42,062 nucleotides of DNA. It comes from Acidimicrobiia bacterium (GTDB lineage Bacteria; Actinomycetota; Acidimicrobiia; Spongiisociales; JAENVV01). Position 1 is the stretch's first letter. Every line of letters begins with the position of its first letter. A program made the position numbers and the translations under genes. A model generated the notes under the pieces. It made no database searches. It saw nothing but the letters and a program-made list of their open reading frames with translations, and was not told where the DNA came from. The stretch covers positions 1-42,062 of the forward strand of contig JAGXFS010000169.1 in NCBI GenBank assembly GCA_024637275.1, in the 5' to 3' direction. This document shows, piece by piece, positions 25,994 to 35,100 of this stretch.

Positions 25994-27292
25994 TCACTCG
26001 TTGACCGTAAGTCGGACCAGGATCAGCCCGGTGCCCATGTTCGAGATAGCGATAACCCCTGAGTCGAAGTACGGGTAGACGCCGAACGCTCCGTTGAATT
26101 CGTTGCTGTTGCGGCTCGGGTGCGTATCAAAGAATCCGAGCAGGGGATAGGAGATGGCGGGCGGGTCCGAGATATCGTAGATGCGCAGTCCCCCTTCATA
26201 GTTGGCCTGATACATCGTCGAGCCACGAACAAAGATGTTGTGGTTCGTCACCGGTAAGTCGTCGAAGAAGTCGCCGATCGGGAGGGGGTCGTCGAGGTCG
26301 CGTACGTCCCAAACGATGGTGCGTGTGTTGTCGCCGGTCGCTATCTCATCGAATTCGTCGCCAAGGAAAAACCATGACTGATCCTCCGAGAGCCAGCCTT
26401 GATGCGTGTACCCGACGCCTTCGTAGGTTTGGCGGCCGGTGACAGTCGGATTGGCTTTGTCGGTCACATCGACGATAGAAAGGCTCTCCTCGGTGGCGGC
26501 GAAGCAGACCTCGTTGCCCTGGTAGTCGGGATCTGGACCGTGATAGACCACGCATTGGGCGTCGTGGATCGGTCCCGCCGCTGCAAAGCAGCCGGCCGCG
26601 GTTGGATCGGTGGGGTCAGAGATATCGACGATGTGCAAGCCGCCTCCACAAGTATTGGTACCTACCGCATAGGCGAATCCCGATTCGGTGTCGACAGCAA
26701 GGTTATGGGCGGTATCGAAGCCGTCGTAGTTGGCGACCTCGACGATCGCATCATGGGCCGCCAGCCGGACCAGGTCGACGACCTGCATGCCGTGACCTGG
26801 TGTTTCTCCGACGATGAAGGCATGATCGGCATAGACTTTCATGTCCTGGATGGGCACGAGGTCACCGCGAGCGGGAACGTCGAGCATGCCGAGGTTGATG
26901 GGCTCAGTTGGCGTCGTGATGTCAATGAATGCCGTACCGCGAGCAAGGCTGACGAGGACGAACTCCCGGCCAGTGTTGGGATCTGTCCACCCCCAGAGAT
27001 CGCTGACAAGGTCAGCGTCGGCAATTCCGCCGAGGTCCGTGTACGAGAGATCGGCCAGGAGGTCGACGTTTGCGCATGGGTACCTACTCGCCAGTCCTTC
27101 GACGCATCGGCTGAGCACCGGTGGGAGGGTCGTTGTAGTTGTTGTCAGCGCCGTCGTAGTCGTCTTTTCGACGGTGCGGGCCGAATCGTCAACCACCGTC
27201 GATGGGACGTTGGCTGGACCGGCAGGTTCTGCAGTGGAGCATCCGAGCAAGATCAGTGCCAGGATCGCTAGCGAGCCGGTTAGTCGGGCCAT
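25994..27292 (-). CDS. LVIVD-repeat / choice-of-anchor-B type lipoprotein
   Basis: Lipobox LILLGCS; repeats such as MQVVDLVRLAAH, LHIVDISDPTDPTAAGCF, LSIVDVTDKANPTVTGRQTY, TVWDVRDLDDP, LRIYDISDPPAI. Confidence 0.85.
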   Translation of the reverse strand: MARLTGSLAILALILLGCSTAEPAGPANVPSTVVDDSARTVEKTTTTALTTTTTTLPPVLSRCVEGLASRYPCANVDLLADLSYTDLGGIADADLVSDLWGWTDPNTGREFVLVSLARGTAFIDITTPTEPINLGMLDVPARGDLVPIQDMKVYADHAFIVGETPGHGMQVVDLVRLAAHDAIVEVANYDGFDTAHNLAVDTESGFAYAVGTNTCGGGLHIVDISDPTDPTAAGCFAAAGPIHDAQCVVYHGPDPDYQGNEVCFAATEESLSIVDVTDKANPTVTGRQTYEGVGYTHQGWLSEDQSWFFLGDEFDEIATGDNTRTIVWDVRDLDDPLPIGDFFDDLPVTNHNIFVRGSTMYQANYEGGLRIYDISDPPAISYPLLGFFDTHPSRNSNEFNGAFGVYPYFDSGVIAISNMGTGLILVRLTVNE

Positions 27293-27552
27293 TACAAGAT
27301 TCTAGCGCCAGGTATCCCTTAGGCGTACCTTCTGGCAGTCGGTGACTCCGATGTGGCACTGCCTAGGCGCCTGTCGTGGTTGGGGCGCGATGCCAAAACG
27401 CGGTGGGGGTGTCTCGATTGAGATTGGCACCTCGGGGTCGCGAGTCCGATGGCGTCGATGTGGGTCGGGTGGAGGTTGCGCTCGGAGCGATCCCGGGCAA
27501 CTCCACCGCCAGAATGCTCAGCGAAGCCGTGCGAGCAGGTAATATCGTCACT

Positions 27553-27903
27553 GTGACGAAACTAACGGTGAGCAGGTGTGCCTGGTGTGGAGGGGTGATC
27601 GGGGAGAAATCCGGGCAAGGACGCCCGAAACGGTATTGCCGGCCATCGCACCGCCAGCGAGCCTACGAATCACGGCGATTGGCTGACACGCGCGGCCTGG
27701 AATCGGACGACGTGCTGATCAGTAGGTCATCGTTGGAACGTCATCGGGACTTGCTGTACCTGTTGGAGGCCGCCTACGAAGATGTTCTGACGGATTCGGC
27801 GGACGCGACGGCACCACAGATGCTCAGGGTGGTCCGGTCGTTGCGTTCTGCGGTGGAACAAGCGGTAGCGTTCGACCTCGAGATCCGGGCTACTGGCTCC
27901 TAG
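27553..27903 (+). CDS. Small zinc-ribbon-like protein
   Basis: GTG 27553: TKLTVSRCAWCGGVIGEKSGQGRPKRYCRPSHRQRAYESRRLADTRGLESDDVLISRSSLERHRDLLYLLEAAYEDV. Confidence 0.7.
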   Translation: MTKLTVSRCAWCGGVIGEKSGQGRPKRYCRPSHRQRAYESRRLADTRGLESDDVLISRSSLERHRDLLYLLEAAYEDVLTDSADATAPQMLRVVRSLRSAVEQAVAFDLEIRATGS

Positions 27904-27913
27904 GCAAATCGCA

Positions 27914-27941
27914 AACGCCCATAATCCTCGTTATGTCAAGT
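27914..27941. other. dif: dif-like XerC/XerD recombination site
   Basis: AACGCCCATAA-TCCTCG-TTATGTCAAGT. Same 11-6-11 layout as E. coli dif GGTGCGCATAA-TGTATA-TTATGTTAAAT; XerD arm 9/11, XerC arm 7/11. Intergenic. Confidence 0.65.
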
Positions 27942-28158
27942 AGAGTGTTCTTCGATCTCTACTCCGATGTTGGCGATCGTTCGCGCTCCGCTTCGCTCTT
28001 TGGTGTGGGTTCGTCCGCTTCTCAATCCCGGCAAAATATGCGGCGCTTTGGGTGCGGGCTCTCCGTGAGCGGGGGAATCTGTGGGGCGAGCTGCAGCGGG
28101 CAGGGGTCACCTGCTTCCTGAGACAGCTCCGCCGCCACACTCCCCTACCTGTGCGAAG

Positions 28159-29124
28159 TTATCGGTCGATCGTTCCGATGAAGTCCGTGATCGCTTGTAC
28201 CGTTGCATCAGGTGCCTCGAACTGCGGTAATCCCCTGGTGCCTTCTATCCGTTGAGCTGTCCATGAGTCGTGCTGGGAAGTGAATGGGGCAAGTTCGGCG
28301 AACGACGAGTAGGCATCCTCGTCAAACAGCACCAACGTAGGTGCCGTGACCTTGGCATAGAGCGTCTCGATGGCGTGCCGAGTGAAGAGCTTCCCTGAGA
28401 GGAATGCGGCCGGGGCAAAGCGGGCGTTGGGTTGATGCGCCGTCAGATAGCTGTAACTGGATAGTCCCGGATCGACGTCGCCAACGAATGACTTGGCCAG
28501 GTAGTAGTTGATGGTGGGTTGACTCGTTAGTCCGTCAAAGAGCGCCTGACCGACGAGCGGCATCCGGAGCACGTCACCCAGCTTTTCAGGAGGAGTGGAG
28601 TCATTGCCACCAAAGCCGGTCGGCGAGATCAGTGTGAGCGAGGCGACCAGGTCCGGTCGAATCGTTGATGCCCGTGCCGCAAACTCGGATCCGAGGGACA
28701 GAGCAATAACGTGGGTCCGCCGGCCAATGTCCTCCAGCGCAGCCACGACCCCACTGGTCATGTCGTCGATGTCGTACACGATCGCTTCTCGATCTGACTT
28801 GCCATATCCGGGAAGGTCGAGAGCGGTAACAGAGAGGTCGAGGGCCAGTCGATCGAATAATGGGCGCATCTCGGCCGCCGATGCGGCGGCGTTGACTGAG
28901 TGAACCAGGAGGACCGGTGTCGCCTCACTCGGACCCCTGTGGTAGAGCGCCAGGGTGCGGCCTCCTGGCATGTATGCAAATGTGGGTTCGGCTGCCACCG
29001 GGTCAGGGAGCGGTAGATCGTGGTCGACGAACTTTGCGCTGTAGCCAATTCCTGCGGCGGCAGCGAAGGGTGCTGCCTTCAGGAGCTTGCCTGCGAGGAC
29101 GAACGGTGTCGTGAAGATGTTCAT
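28159..29124 (-). CDS. Alpha/beta hydrolase
   Basis: TPVLLVHSVNAAASAAEMRPLFDRLALDLSVTALDLPGYGKSDR...HVIALSLGSEFAARAS; APTLVLFDEDAYSSF. Confidence 0.88.
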   Translation of the reverse strand: MNIFTTPFVLAGKLLKAAPFAAAAGIGYSAKFVDHDLPLPDPVAAEPTFAYMPGGRTLALYHRGPSEATPVLLVHSVNAAASAAEMRPLFDRLALDLSVTALDLPGYGKSDREAIVYDIDDMTSGVVAALEDIGRRTHVIALSLGSEFAARASTIRPDLVASLTLISPTGFGGNDSTPPEKLGDVLRMPLVGQALFDGLTSQPTINYYLAKSFVGDVDPGLSSYSYLTAHQPNARFAPAAFLSGKLFTRHAIETLYAKVTAPTLVLFDEDAYSSFAELAPFTSQHDSWTAQRIEGTRGLPQFEAPDATVQAITDFIGTIDR

Positions 29125-29196
29125 GGCTACCTCCTACCCCGCTTGACCTGTTTTCAAACCGCGGGTACGGCGGAAACGTGCCACGGAGAGCGGCTG

Positions 29197-29844
29197 TCAG
29201 TCCGCCACAAACTCGACGTCGTATTCGCGGGTGATAACCACGTCAGCGACGGATCGATGTTGGGCAATGATCTCGTGCTCAGCCTCGAGCACGTCTTCGA
29301 TGAATGGATCGAAGCCTTCCCGACCCCGCTTTGCCCGGTGCTCCATGGTCTCGAGACGGTTGCGGGCGATGAACACCCGGCGGTCGACATGGTCACACAA
29401 CGAGGTGTAGACGCCCTCGGCGATCACCACCTGGATACCCTCTAGCGAGATCGTCTCTTCCTCGATCTGATTCTCTCCATAGTTGACCAAGGGCTTGGTG
29501 ATCGAAGGAGCACCGTTCCACGCAGCTTCCAGATGTGAATCGAGCAGGTTGATGCGTACTTCGGTGGTACCTACCCACGAGAGGTTGGCCCGCCTGGCCG
29601 CGTCGTTGAACCGGGGTGGCAAAACGTAATAGTCGTCCTGCTGCAAGATGACAGCCGTGACGCCTTTAGCGCCCAGAGCGTCTGCCAAGGCTTGGCCAGT
29701 CTCCGATTTTCCGCTTCCGGACTCCCCTGCGACTGTGATGGTGAAGCGTCGATCACAAGACTCGATCTCGCGCAGGTAATGCTCGACGATCCGCTCGGCG
29801 GCCTTCTGATGCTCTTCTCCCACGAGGATGACGTCGCCCTTCAT
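29197..29844 (-). CDS. P-loop kinase (uridine kinase/phosphoribulokinase-like)
   Basis: ITVAGESGSGKSETGQALADALGAKGVTAVILQQDDYYVLPP...GIQVVIAEGVYTSLCDHVDRRVFI. Start taken at MKGDVILVG. Confidence 0.78.
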   Translation of the reverse strand: MKGDVILVGEEHQKAAERIVEHYLREIESCDRRFTITVAGESGSGKSETGQALADALGAKGVTAVILQQDDYYVLPPRFNDAARRANLSWVGTTEVRINLLDSHLEAAWNGAPSITKPLVNYGENQIEEETISLEGIQVVIAEGVYTSLCDHVDRRVFIARNRLETMEHRAKRGREGFDPFIEDVLEAEHEIIAQHRSVADVVITREYDVEFVAD

Positions 29845-30001
29845 GTCGGGCACTTTACTCGTACGCCGCCGGTCTCTTGCTATTCCAGCCCGCGGGTCGG
29901 GCATGCGAGTCATCGGCCTAAAGGATTCTCGTAATTGTTCGCGAGGTCCTGGCGACCGCTAATAGTTTGTTCGGGCTAGCTCTCAGATGTAGGTTCCCCA
30001 G

Positions 30002-30184
30002 GTGGAAGCTATGCAAGAAGAATATCGCGCGGGTGTTTCATACTTGGAAGCGGTTACGGCGCTCCTGCGGCGAGTCCGCAGCATTCACCCCACGAAGGGG
30101 TTGTACGAACCTGCCGAGCTGACGTGGTGGTGGGGCGAAACTGGCCGCCCAACCGACAGCCTTGATCAGCTCTTCTGGTTGTAG
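30002..30184 (+). pseudogene. Orphan N-terminal fragment resembling actinobacterial GNAT acetyltransferases
   Basis: GTG start; EAMQEEYRAGVSYLEAVTALLRRVRSIHPTKGLYEPAELTWWWGETGRPTDSLDQLFWL then stop. No catalytic portion; the next gene ends 22 nt later. Confidence 0.5.
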
Positions 30185-30205
30185 TCATGGATGCGGATTC
30201 CGCGA

Positions 30206-31714
30206 TCAATCCTGAACTTCGACCACGCCGAGCGGGTCGGTTGCCGGGCCTGCCAGGACGCAACCGTCGATGCCGAAACGCGAGCCGTGGCACGGACAAT
30301 CCCAGCTTTTCTCGGCGCCGTTCCACTGAACCGTGCATCCCAGATGGGTACAGGTTGCTGAAACGCCGTGGATGGTGCCTTCGGAGTCCCGGTAGGCGGC
30401 GATCGCGTCGCCGTCGGACCGGACGATCATTCCGTCACCGCATTCCAGTTTCTCCACACTTGGTGACGTGAGGCGAGCGAGTCGGTCGCCAATAAAGTGC
30501 TTCCCGACGCTTACAGTTATTTCGGCCATCGGCTTGATGGACTCAAGATCTCCCAGGCGGGTCGCGTCGAACGTGTCATGCCAAGGATTGTCGCGGCCGA
30601 CCAAAAGGTCCGAGAGGATCTGGCCAGCGACAGTGCCATTGCTGAGACCCCACTTGCGGAAACCGGTAGCAACGTAGACTCGATTGCTGAGCGGTGATCG
30701 GCCGATGTACGGGAGTTCGTCGACCGAGGTGTAATCCTGCGCTGACCAGCGATATTCGAACGAGGCGACATCGAAGTGTTCGCGCCCCCAGCGCTCCAAC
30801 TCAGCCCAACGGCCCGGAGATGCGGTACCGTCGCCGGTCGGGTGCCCCTCCCCCACGATTACAATGCCAGTTCCTTGGCTGCCCTCCCACGGACGAGTAG
30901 ATCGGGTTGGCGACCCGGCATTGATATGCACCGCTTCGAGTCCACCGCTCGCCAAACGTGCCGCCACCCCGTACGCCCTGCTCGGCTTCATCCTCGCAAA
31001 GTACCCGCCCCGATCGAACACCGGGATCAACGTCGCGACGACGGCTGAATCCGCCGACACGGATCCTGCCTCGGTGGTGACCGTGACACCCGCCAGGGAC
31101 TCGTCGAGGTCGACAGCCCGGGAGTTCTCAAAGATGGTTCCTCCGGCCGCCTCGAAAAGCTCAGCCAGGCCCATCATGTAGGGACCGACGTCAATTCTCG
31201 CCTGATTGTCGAACCGAAGTGCCAACTCAACATCGAAGGGCAGATCAGTATCGGTTGTGAGGTGCGCGGGCAAACTCAACGTCACTGCCGCTTCGTGTTC
31301 GGCACGTAGGTCGTCCACCATGTCCACGTCCCTTGTGTAGACGTAAGCCGGCACACGAGCGAAGTTACAGTCCTGGGTCATCTTCTCGACCATCGACTCG
31401 ACTACGTCGATTGCTTGCTGGTTCGCCTCGCCGTAGCCGAACGCGCGTTCTCGGCCGTGCCGCTCGATCAGCTTCTGATAGAGCAGACCATGAAGTGAAC
31501 TCACCTTGCCAGTCGACTTGCCGGTGCTTCCGTGGCCGATGCGCTCCGATTCAAGTAACACGACGTCCAGGCCGTCCTGCTGTAGAAGCAACGCCGTCGT
31601 CATTCCGGCCACGCCGCCACCAATGACGACGACGTCTGTCCGGTAATCACCATCCAAGGATTGGCGCACTGGTGTGTCGATCCCGGCCAGCCAGACTGAT
31701 TCTCGTTTCGACAT
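30206..31714 (-). CDS. FAD-dependent oxidoreductase with C-terminal Rieske [2Fe-2S] domain
   Basis: TDVVVIGGGVAGMTTALLLQQDGLDVVLLESERIGHGSTGKSTGKVSSLHGLLY; Rieske CTHLGCTVQWNGAEKSWDCPCHGSRF. ATG 31714 with an AAGGAG SD. Confidence 0.92.
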   Translation of the reverse strand: MSKRESVWLAGIDTPVRQSLDGDYRTDVVVIGGGVAGMTTALLLQQDGLDVVLLESERIGHGSTGKSTGKVSSLHGLLYQKLIERHGRERAFGYGEANQQAIDVVESMVEKMTQDCNFARVPAYVYTRDVDMVDDLRAEHEAAVTLSLPAHLTTDTDLPFDVELALRFDNQARIDVGPYMMGLAELFEAAGGTIFENSRAVDLDESLAGVTVTTEAGSVSADSAVVATLIPVFDRGGYFARMKPSRAYGVAARLASGGLEAVHINAGSPTRSTRPWEGSQGTGIVIVGEGHPTGDGTASPGRWAELERWGREHFDVASFEYRWSAQDYTSVDELPYIGRSPLSNRVYVATGFRKWGLSNGTVAGQILSDLLVGRDNPWHDTFDATRLGDLESIKPMAEITVSVGKHFIGDRLARLTSPSVEKLECGDGMIVRSDGDAIAAYRDSEGTIHGVSATCTHLGCTVQWNGAEKSWDCPCHGSRFGIDGCVLAGPATDPLGVVEVQD

Positions 31715-31868
31715 GCGTGAACTCCTTGGTTCGCGGGTACGGACCAACGTCATACCCGGACTCGGAGCTACCGAAACATCGTGCCGGTGTTGCTCTACAG
31801 AACTGAGCGAGCAAACTACCCGGTCTGTCGAGTCGTGGATGGGCCGTGCCGGTTTCTCTCCCCGTCGG

Positions 31869-31991
31869 TCAAAACTTTCCGGAGTTCACCCATTGATCTG
31901 GTTGGATGATTTCTTCCGTGACGTCCCAGTGTTCGACGATGAGGCCGTCCTTTACGTCGTCTCGCAGCCGGATCTCATGCGGCCCTTGATC
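31869..31991 (-). pseudogene. C-terminal remnant of a SnoaL-like/NTF2-fold protein
   Basis: Minus-strand DQGPHEIRLRDDVKDGLIVEHWDVTEEIIQPDQWVNSGKF*. 'GLIVEHWDV' is typical of SnoaL-like C-termini; stops interrupt all frames upstream. Confidence 0.55.
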
Positions 31992-31997
31992 TCATGC
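31971..31997. repeat. 10-bp direct repeat with 17-bp period inside the SnoaL-like remnant
   Basis: GATCTCATGC at 31971-31980 and 31988-31997, separated by GGCCCTT. Confidence 0.7.
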
Positions 31998-32113
31998 TTC
32001 CTGATTCACGCAGAACTGGGAACTGCGTTCGCCGATCCTTTTATTCCGACCGGGGTCTCCGGGCGCTGGTCGTCGAGTGGAGAAACCTGTGGCTGTTCGG
32101 AGGCTCCACGGAC

Positions 32114-32812
32114 CTAGGTCAGGCGTTCCGTGGCCCGTAGGCGGGAAATAGCCGGCATCGAGGCTTTGTACTCGTCGAGGAAGGCCTGCGCTCTCTGCGG
32201 GTCGTCATGCATGGTCTCCCTGAGGACCCAGCCCACCGCCTTGGCGACGGCATCGCGTTGGTCGGTGACGCAGTTTGCGACGAGGCCGAGCACTGCGTCG
32301 GCAGGCATGAATGCCGCGTTCTTGCCGGTGTAACGAATGAGGCTTACCATCGAGATACGGCACGCCCATTGATCTTCGGACCTGCTCCATCCAAGAAGGG
32401 TGGGATAGACCGTGTCTGGTGATGCTTCGAGAGCTCGTGAGTAGACTCGGGCGAGATCATCGGCGTGGGCCCAGTTGTCGATTCGATCGATCCAAGTCAC
32501 GACCGTCGACCAGAACTGGGCGACGGCAACTACTGGTCTGGTCCGGTAGTAGTCGAGCGGTGTAAACAGCACATCGCCATTGCTGGTCCTCGTCCACACT
32601 TCGTTCCATCCGGCCAGAACGTCTGCTTCGGAGCCAGTGGTGAATGAGAAGCCCTGCTTGACGCGATGCCGTCGGTCAGGCGTCCGAAGACCCAAGTATT
32701 CGAATGAGGACCGGCGGTCGCTCCGGATCCGAGCCCCAAGATCCGCCGGCGTACCGGACTCGGTCGCCACCTGTGATAGCGCAGACAACACTTCCATGTG
32801 ATGGCGTTTCAT
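32114..32812 (-). CDS. DNA alkylation repair (AlkD-like, HEAT-repeat) protein
   Basis: SSFEYLGLRTPDRRHRVKQGF...IDRIDNWAHADDLARVYSRALE...LGWSRSEDQWACRISMVSLIRY...DAVAKAVGWVLRETMHDDPQRAQAFLDEY. Confidence 0.72.
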   Translation of the reverse strand: MKRHHMEVLSALSQVATESGTPADLGARIRSDRRSSFEYLGLRTPDRRHRVKQGFSFTTGSEADVLAGWNEVWTRTSNGDVLFTPLDYYRTRPVVAVAQFWSTVVTWIDRIDNWAHADDLARVYSRALEASPDTVYPTLLGWSRSEDQWACRISMVSLIRYTGKNAAFMPADAVLGLVANCVTDQRDAVAKAVGWVLRETMHDDPQRAQAFLDEYKASMPAISRLRATERLT

Positions 32813-32896
32813 CAGATCATGCTACGTCGGACAGCCTTGTGGTCCGGTCGCCATTGCGTGAGAGGCCAATCTTGACTCGCTGGTACGATCCGGTCG

Positions 32897-33511
32897 ATGG
32901 CTGCCGTTCCTGTCACCTCATCGAAACATCCAGCTACCGGGAACTTCGGATACCCGATCTATCACGCCGAGTCTCGCTCGCAGTGGCGGTCCTGGCTCGA
33001 ATCCAACCACGACCTCGACAAAGGGGTTTGGTTGTGCTCATGGCGGTCACCGGACCGAGGTCCGCGTTGCCCATACCCGGAGGCCGTTGAGGAGGCGATC
33101 TGCTTCGGTTGGATCGACTCGACACAACGGATCCTTGACGAAGACCGCGGGCTCCAACTGTTCACACCGCGTAAAGCTAAAAGCACCTGGACACGGCTCA
33201 ACCGAATACGGGTCGCAGACATGGATGCCGCCGGGATCATGACCGACGCTGGGCGTCGCGCGGTCGAGGTTGCTCAGGGCAATGGGTGGTGGACCATTCT
33301 TGACCCAGTCGAAGATCTCATCGAACCCCCGAGTCTGGCGGCTGCTCTGGACGCACTCCCGGACGCCCGTACTTCCTGGGACGGCTTTCCCCCGAGTGCC
33401 CGGAAGATGATGCTGTGGTGGGTCATTAGCGCCATGAAAGACGAGACGCGAGAACGGCGCATCGCCACGATCGTTGCCAAAGCGGCGACTGGTGAGCGAG
33501 CCCAAGGCTAA
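32897..33511 (+). CDS. YdeI/OmpD-associated-like family protein
   Basis: SRSQWRSWLESNHDLDKGVWLCSWR...YPEAVEEAICFGWIDSTQRILDEDRGLQLFTPRKAKSTWTRLNRIRVADM...ISAMKDETRERRIATIVAKAATGER. Confidence 0.85.
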   Translation: MAAVPVTSSKHPATGNFGYPIYHAESRSQWRSWLESNHDLDKGVWLCSWRSPDRGPRCPYPEAVEEAICFGWIDSTQRILDEDRGLQLFTPRKAKSTWTRLNRIRVADMDAAGIMTDAGRRAVEVAQGNGWWTILDPVEDLIEPPSLAAALDALPDARTSWDGFPPSARKMMLWWVISAMKDETRERRIATIVAKAATGERAQG

Positions 33512-33571
33512 GCCATTCGGTCTGACGGTGCGTTGCTGTCAGATTCGGTGTAAGTCAGCTCGTGCCAAACG

Positions 33572-34003
33572 TCAAGGCTCAGTCCATCCGAGGTTCTCGC
33601 ACATTGATCGGAGTGTGTTGACGGTCTGGCCGTACTGGTCGGCCCCGATCCCTGAGCTGATTCGCTGGCGTGCCGCCCGTACGGAGTTGAGGGCCTCAGT
33701 CAATCGACGTTGACCCGCCTCGGTGAGTCTGGCCTCCCCTGTGGGCGTTGTTTCGATCCATCCGTCAGATACGAGGACGCCAAGGGAAGAGTCGACTTGT
33801 GCCTGATCAGCGAAGAACCCCTTGAGTTCGCGATAGACGGCCCCGGCGTTGCCTGGGCTTCCTGCCAGAACGTTGAGGATCTGCCATTGCCGACGGTTCA
33901 GATCAAATGGAACGAGGGTTCGATCAAGGTCTTCTTCGATGAGACGATCGAGAAGCTTGAGCCAATAGCCGATGGGTCTTGCTGCGCCAGACATTTGAGC
34001 CAT
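33572..34003 (-). CDS. MarR-like winged-helix DNA-binding protein
   Basis: GYWLKLLDRLIEEDLDRTLVPFDLNRRQWQILNVLAGSPGNAGAVYRELKGFFADQAQVDSSLGVLVSDGWIETTPTGEARLTEAGQRRL. Confidence 0.78.
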   Translation of the reverse strand: MAQMSGAARPIGYWLKLLDRLIEEDLDRTLVPFDLNRRQWQILNVLAGSPGNAGAVYRELKGFFADQAQVDSSLGVLVSDGWIETTPTGEARLTEAGQRRLTEALNSVRAARQRISSGIGADQYGQTVNTLRSMCENLGWTEP

Positions 34004-34238
34004 TCCGGTTGTGGCTTCACCTTGCGTGTTCCGGTTTTACCGTTGCGACGCTAGCTAATTGATCAGTTTCTTGCGCTCGGCCCCTTGTATTGTTCCGTGC
34101 CCGAAGACGACAAGGAATCCGGTCGTCGGTTCTGGCCCTGGCGGCGCTATATCCGTTGGCGGTGGTCTTGGAGCTCACGCTCATCTTGCTTGGCCAAGTC
34201 TCGGCTCCCGCCCGCCTCATCTGATCCAGCCGGCCTGC

Positions 34239-34604
34239 TTATCCGTGGCCCCAACAGAGGCAAAAAGGGTGGCCGGCCGGATCGGCATAGACCTGGAACC
34301 CGTTTGCCGAGGTCTGATCATCGGCTGCCTGGAGTAGTACCGCGCCCTTGGCGGTCGCTTCATCATGGGCGGCCGCTATGTCATCGACGAATAGATCAAG
34401 ATGGATCTGCTGCGTTCCATTCGGCCAATCCGGAGACACGTGATCCGGGGCTAGCTGCACGGCCAGGCGCGGCTGTCCGTCGACGTAGACCGTATGCCAG
34501 TCATCGTCAGCCGACACAGTCCCGCCTAACAGGTCAGCCCAAAAAGAGCTGACCGCGTCGATATCGGCAGCATCAAGTACCACAACTGTCTGTGAGATCT
34601 CCAT
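34239..34604 (-). CDS. VOC (glyoxalase/dioxygenase) family protein
   Basis: VVVLDAADIDAVSSFWADLLGGTVSADDDWHTVYVDGQPRLAVQLAPDHV...QIHLDLFVDDIAAAHDEATAKGAVLL...QVYADPAGHPFCLCW. Confidence 0.9.
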   Translation of the reverse strand: MEISQTVVVLDAADIDAVSSFWADLLGGTVSADDDWHTVYVDGQPRLAVQLAPDHVSPDWPNGTQQIHLDLFVDDIAAAHDEATAKGAVLLQAADDQTSANGFQVYADPAGHPFCLCWGHG

Positions 34605-34704
34605 TGGGAAAGTGTATCCGAGGTTGGTTGGACTGTGGCGGCTAGAGCGTCGATGTCTGGCGCCAGCCGACTACATTCATTGGACGTGCGGAACTGAGGG
34701 TTAC

Positions 34705-35100
34705 ATGATCGATCAGGGGTTGCAAAAGGCCATACGTCGAGCTTGGTCCGCGGAGACGGCCGCCGATGACAAGCTGTGGGTGGCCCAGAACCCCGCCGCA
34801 GGACACTGTGACGTCACCTCCCTTCTGGTGAGAGAAACGCTCGGCGGTGACCTGAAGATGGCTCAGGTCTTTCGCAACGGCGAGCTGAGTGAGCATCATT
34901 TTTGGAACGTGCTCCCGGACGGTTCCGAGGTGGATCTGACGTCGTCCCAGTTCGACGGGTCCGAGACCTTTGGGGAAGCGACCTTGATGGATCAGTCCTT
35001 CTTCGATGCAGCCGGACCGATGAATGCTGAGCTGGTTCGACGATTCGACCTGTTCCGTGGCGCAGTCGCGGAGTGCTGCACTGAGATCGGGTCTTGGTAG
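34705..35100 (+). CDS. YunG-like family protein
   Basis: IRRAWSAETAADDKLWVAQNPAAGHCDVTSLLVRETLGGDLKMAQVFRNGELSEHHFWNVLPDGSEVDLTSSQFDG; conserved-looking C, H and D positions. Confidence 0.72.
   Translation: MIDQGLQKAIRRAWSAETAADDKLWVAQNPAAGHCDVTSLLVRETLGGDLKMAQVFRNGELSEHHFWNVLPDGSEVDLTSSQFDGSETFGEATLMDQSFFDAAGPMNAELVRRFDLFRGAVAECCTEIGSW

Noticed and set aside
26399-27271. 290-aa plus-strand ORF
   Set aside because: Antisense shadow of the LVIVD-repeat lipoprotein, which has a clear signal peptide and repeats.
31674-32117. 147-aa plus-strand ORF
   Set aside because: Lacks domain-like features and overlaps the 5' end of the Rieske oxidoreductase. The minus strand of 31869-31991 carries a recognisable SnoaL-like tail instead.
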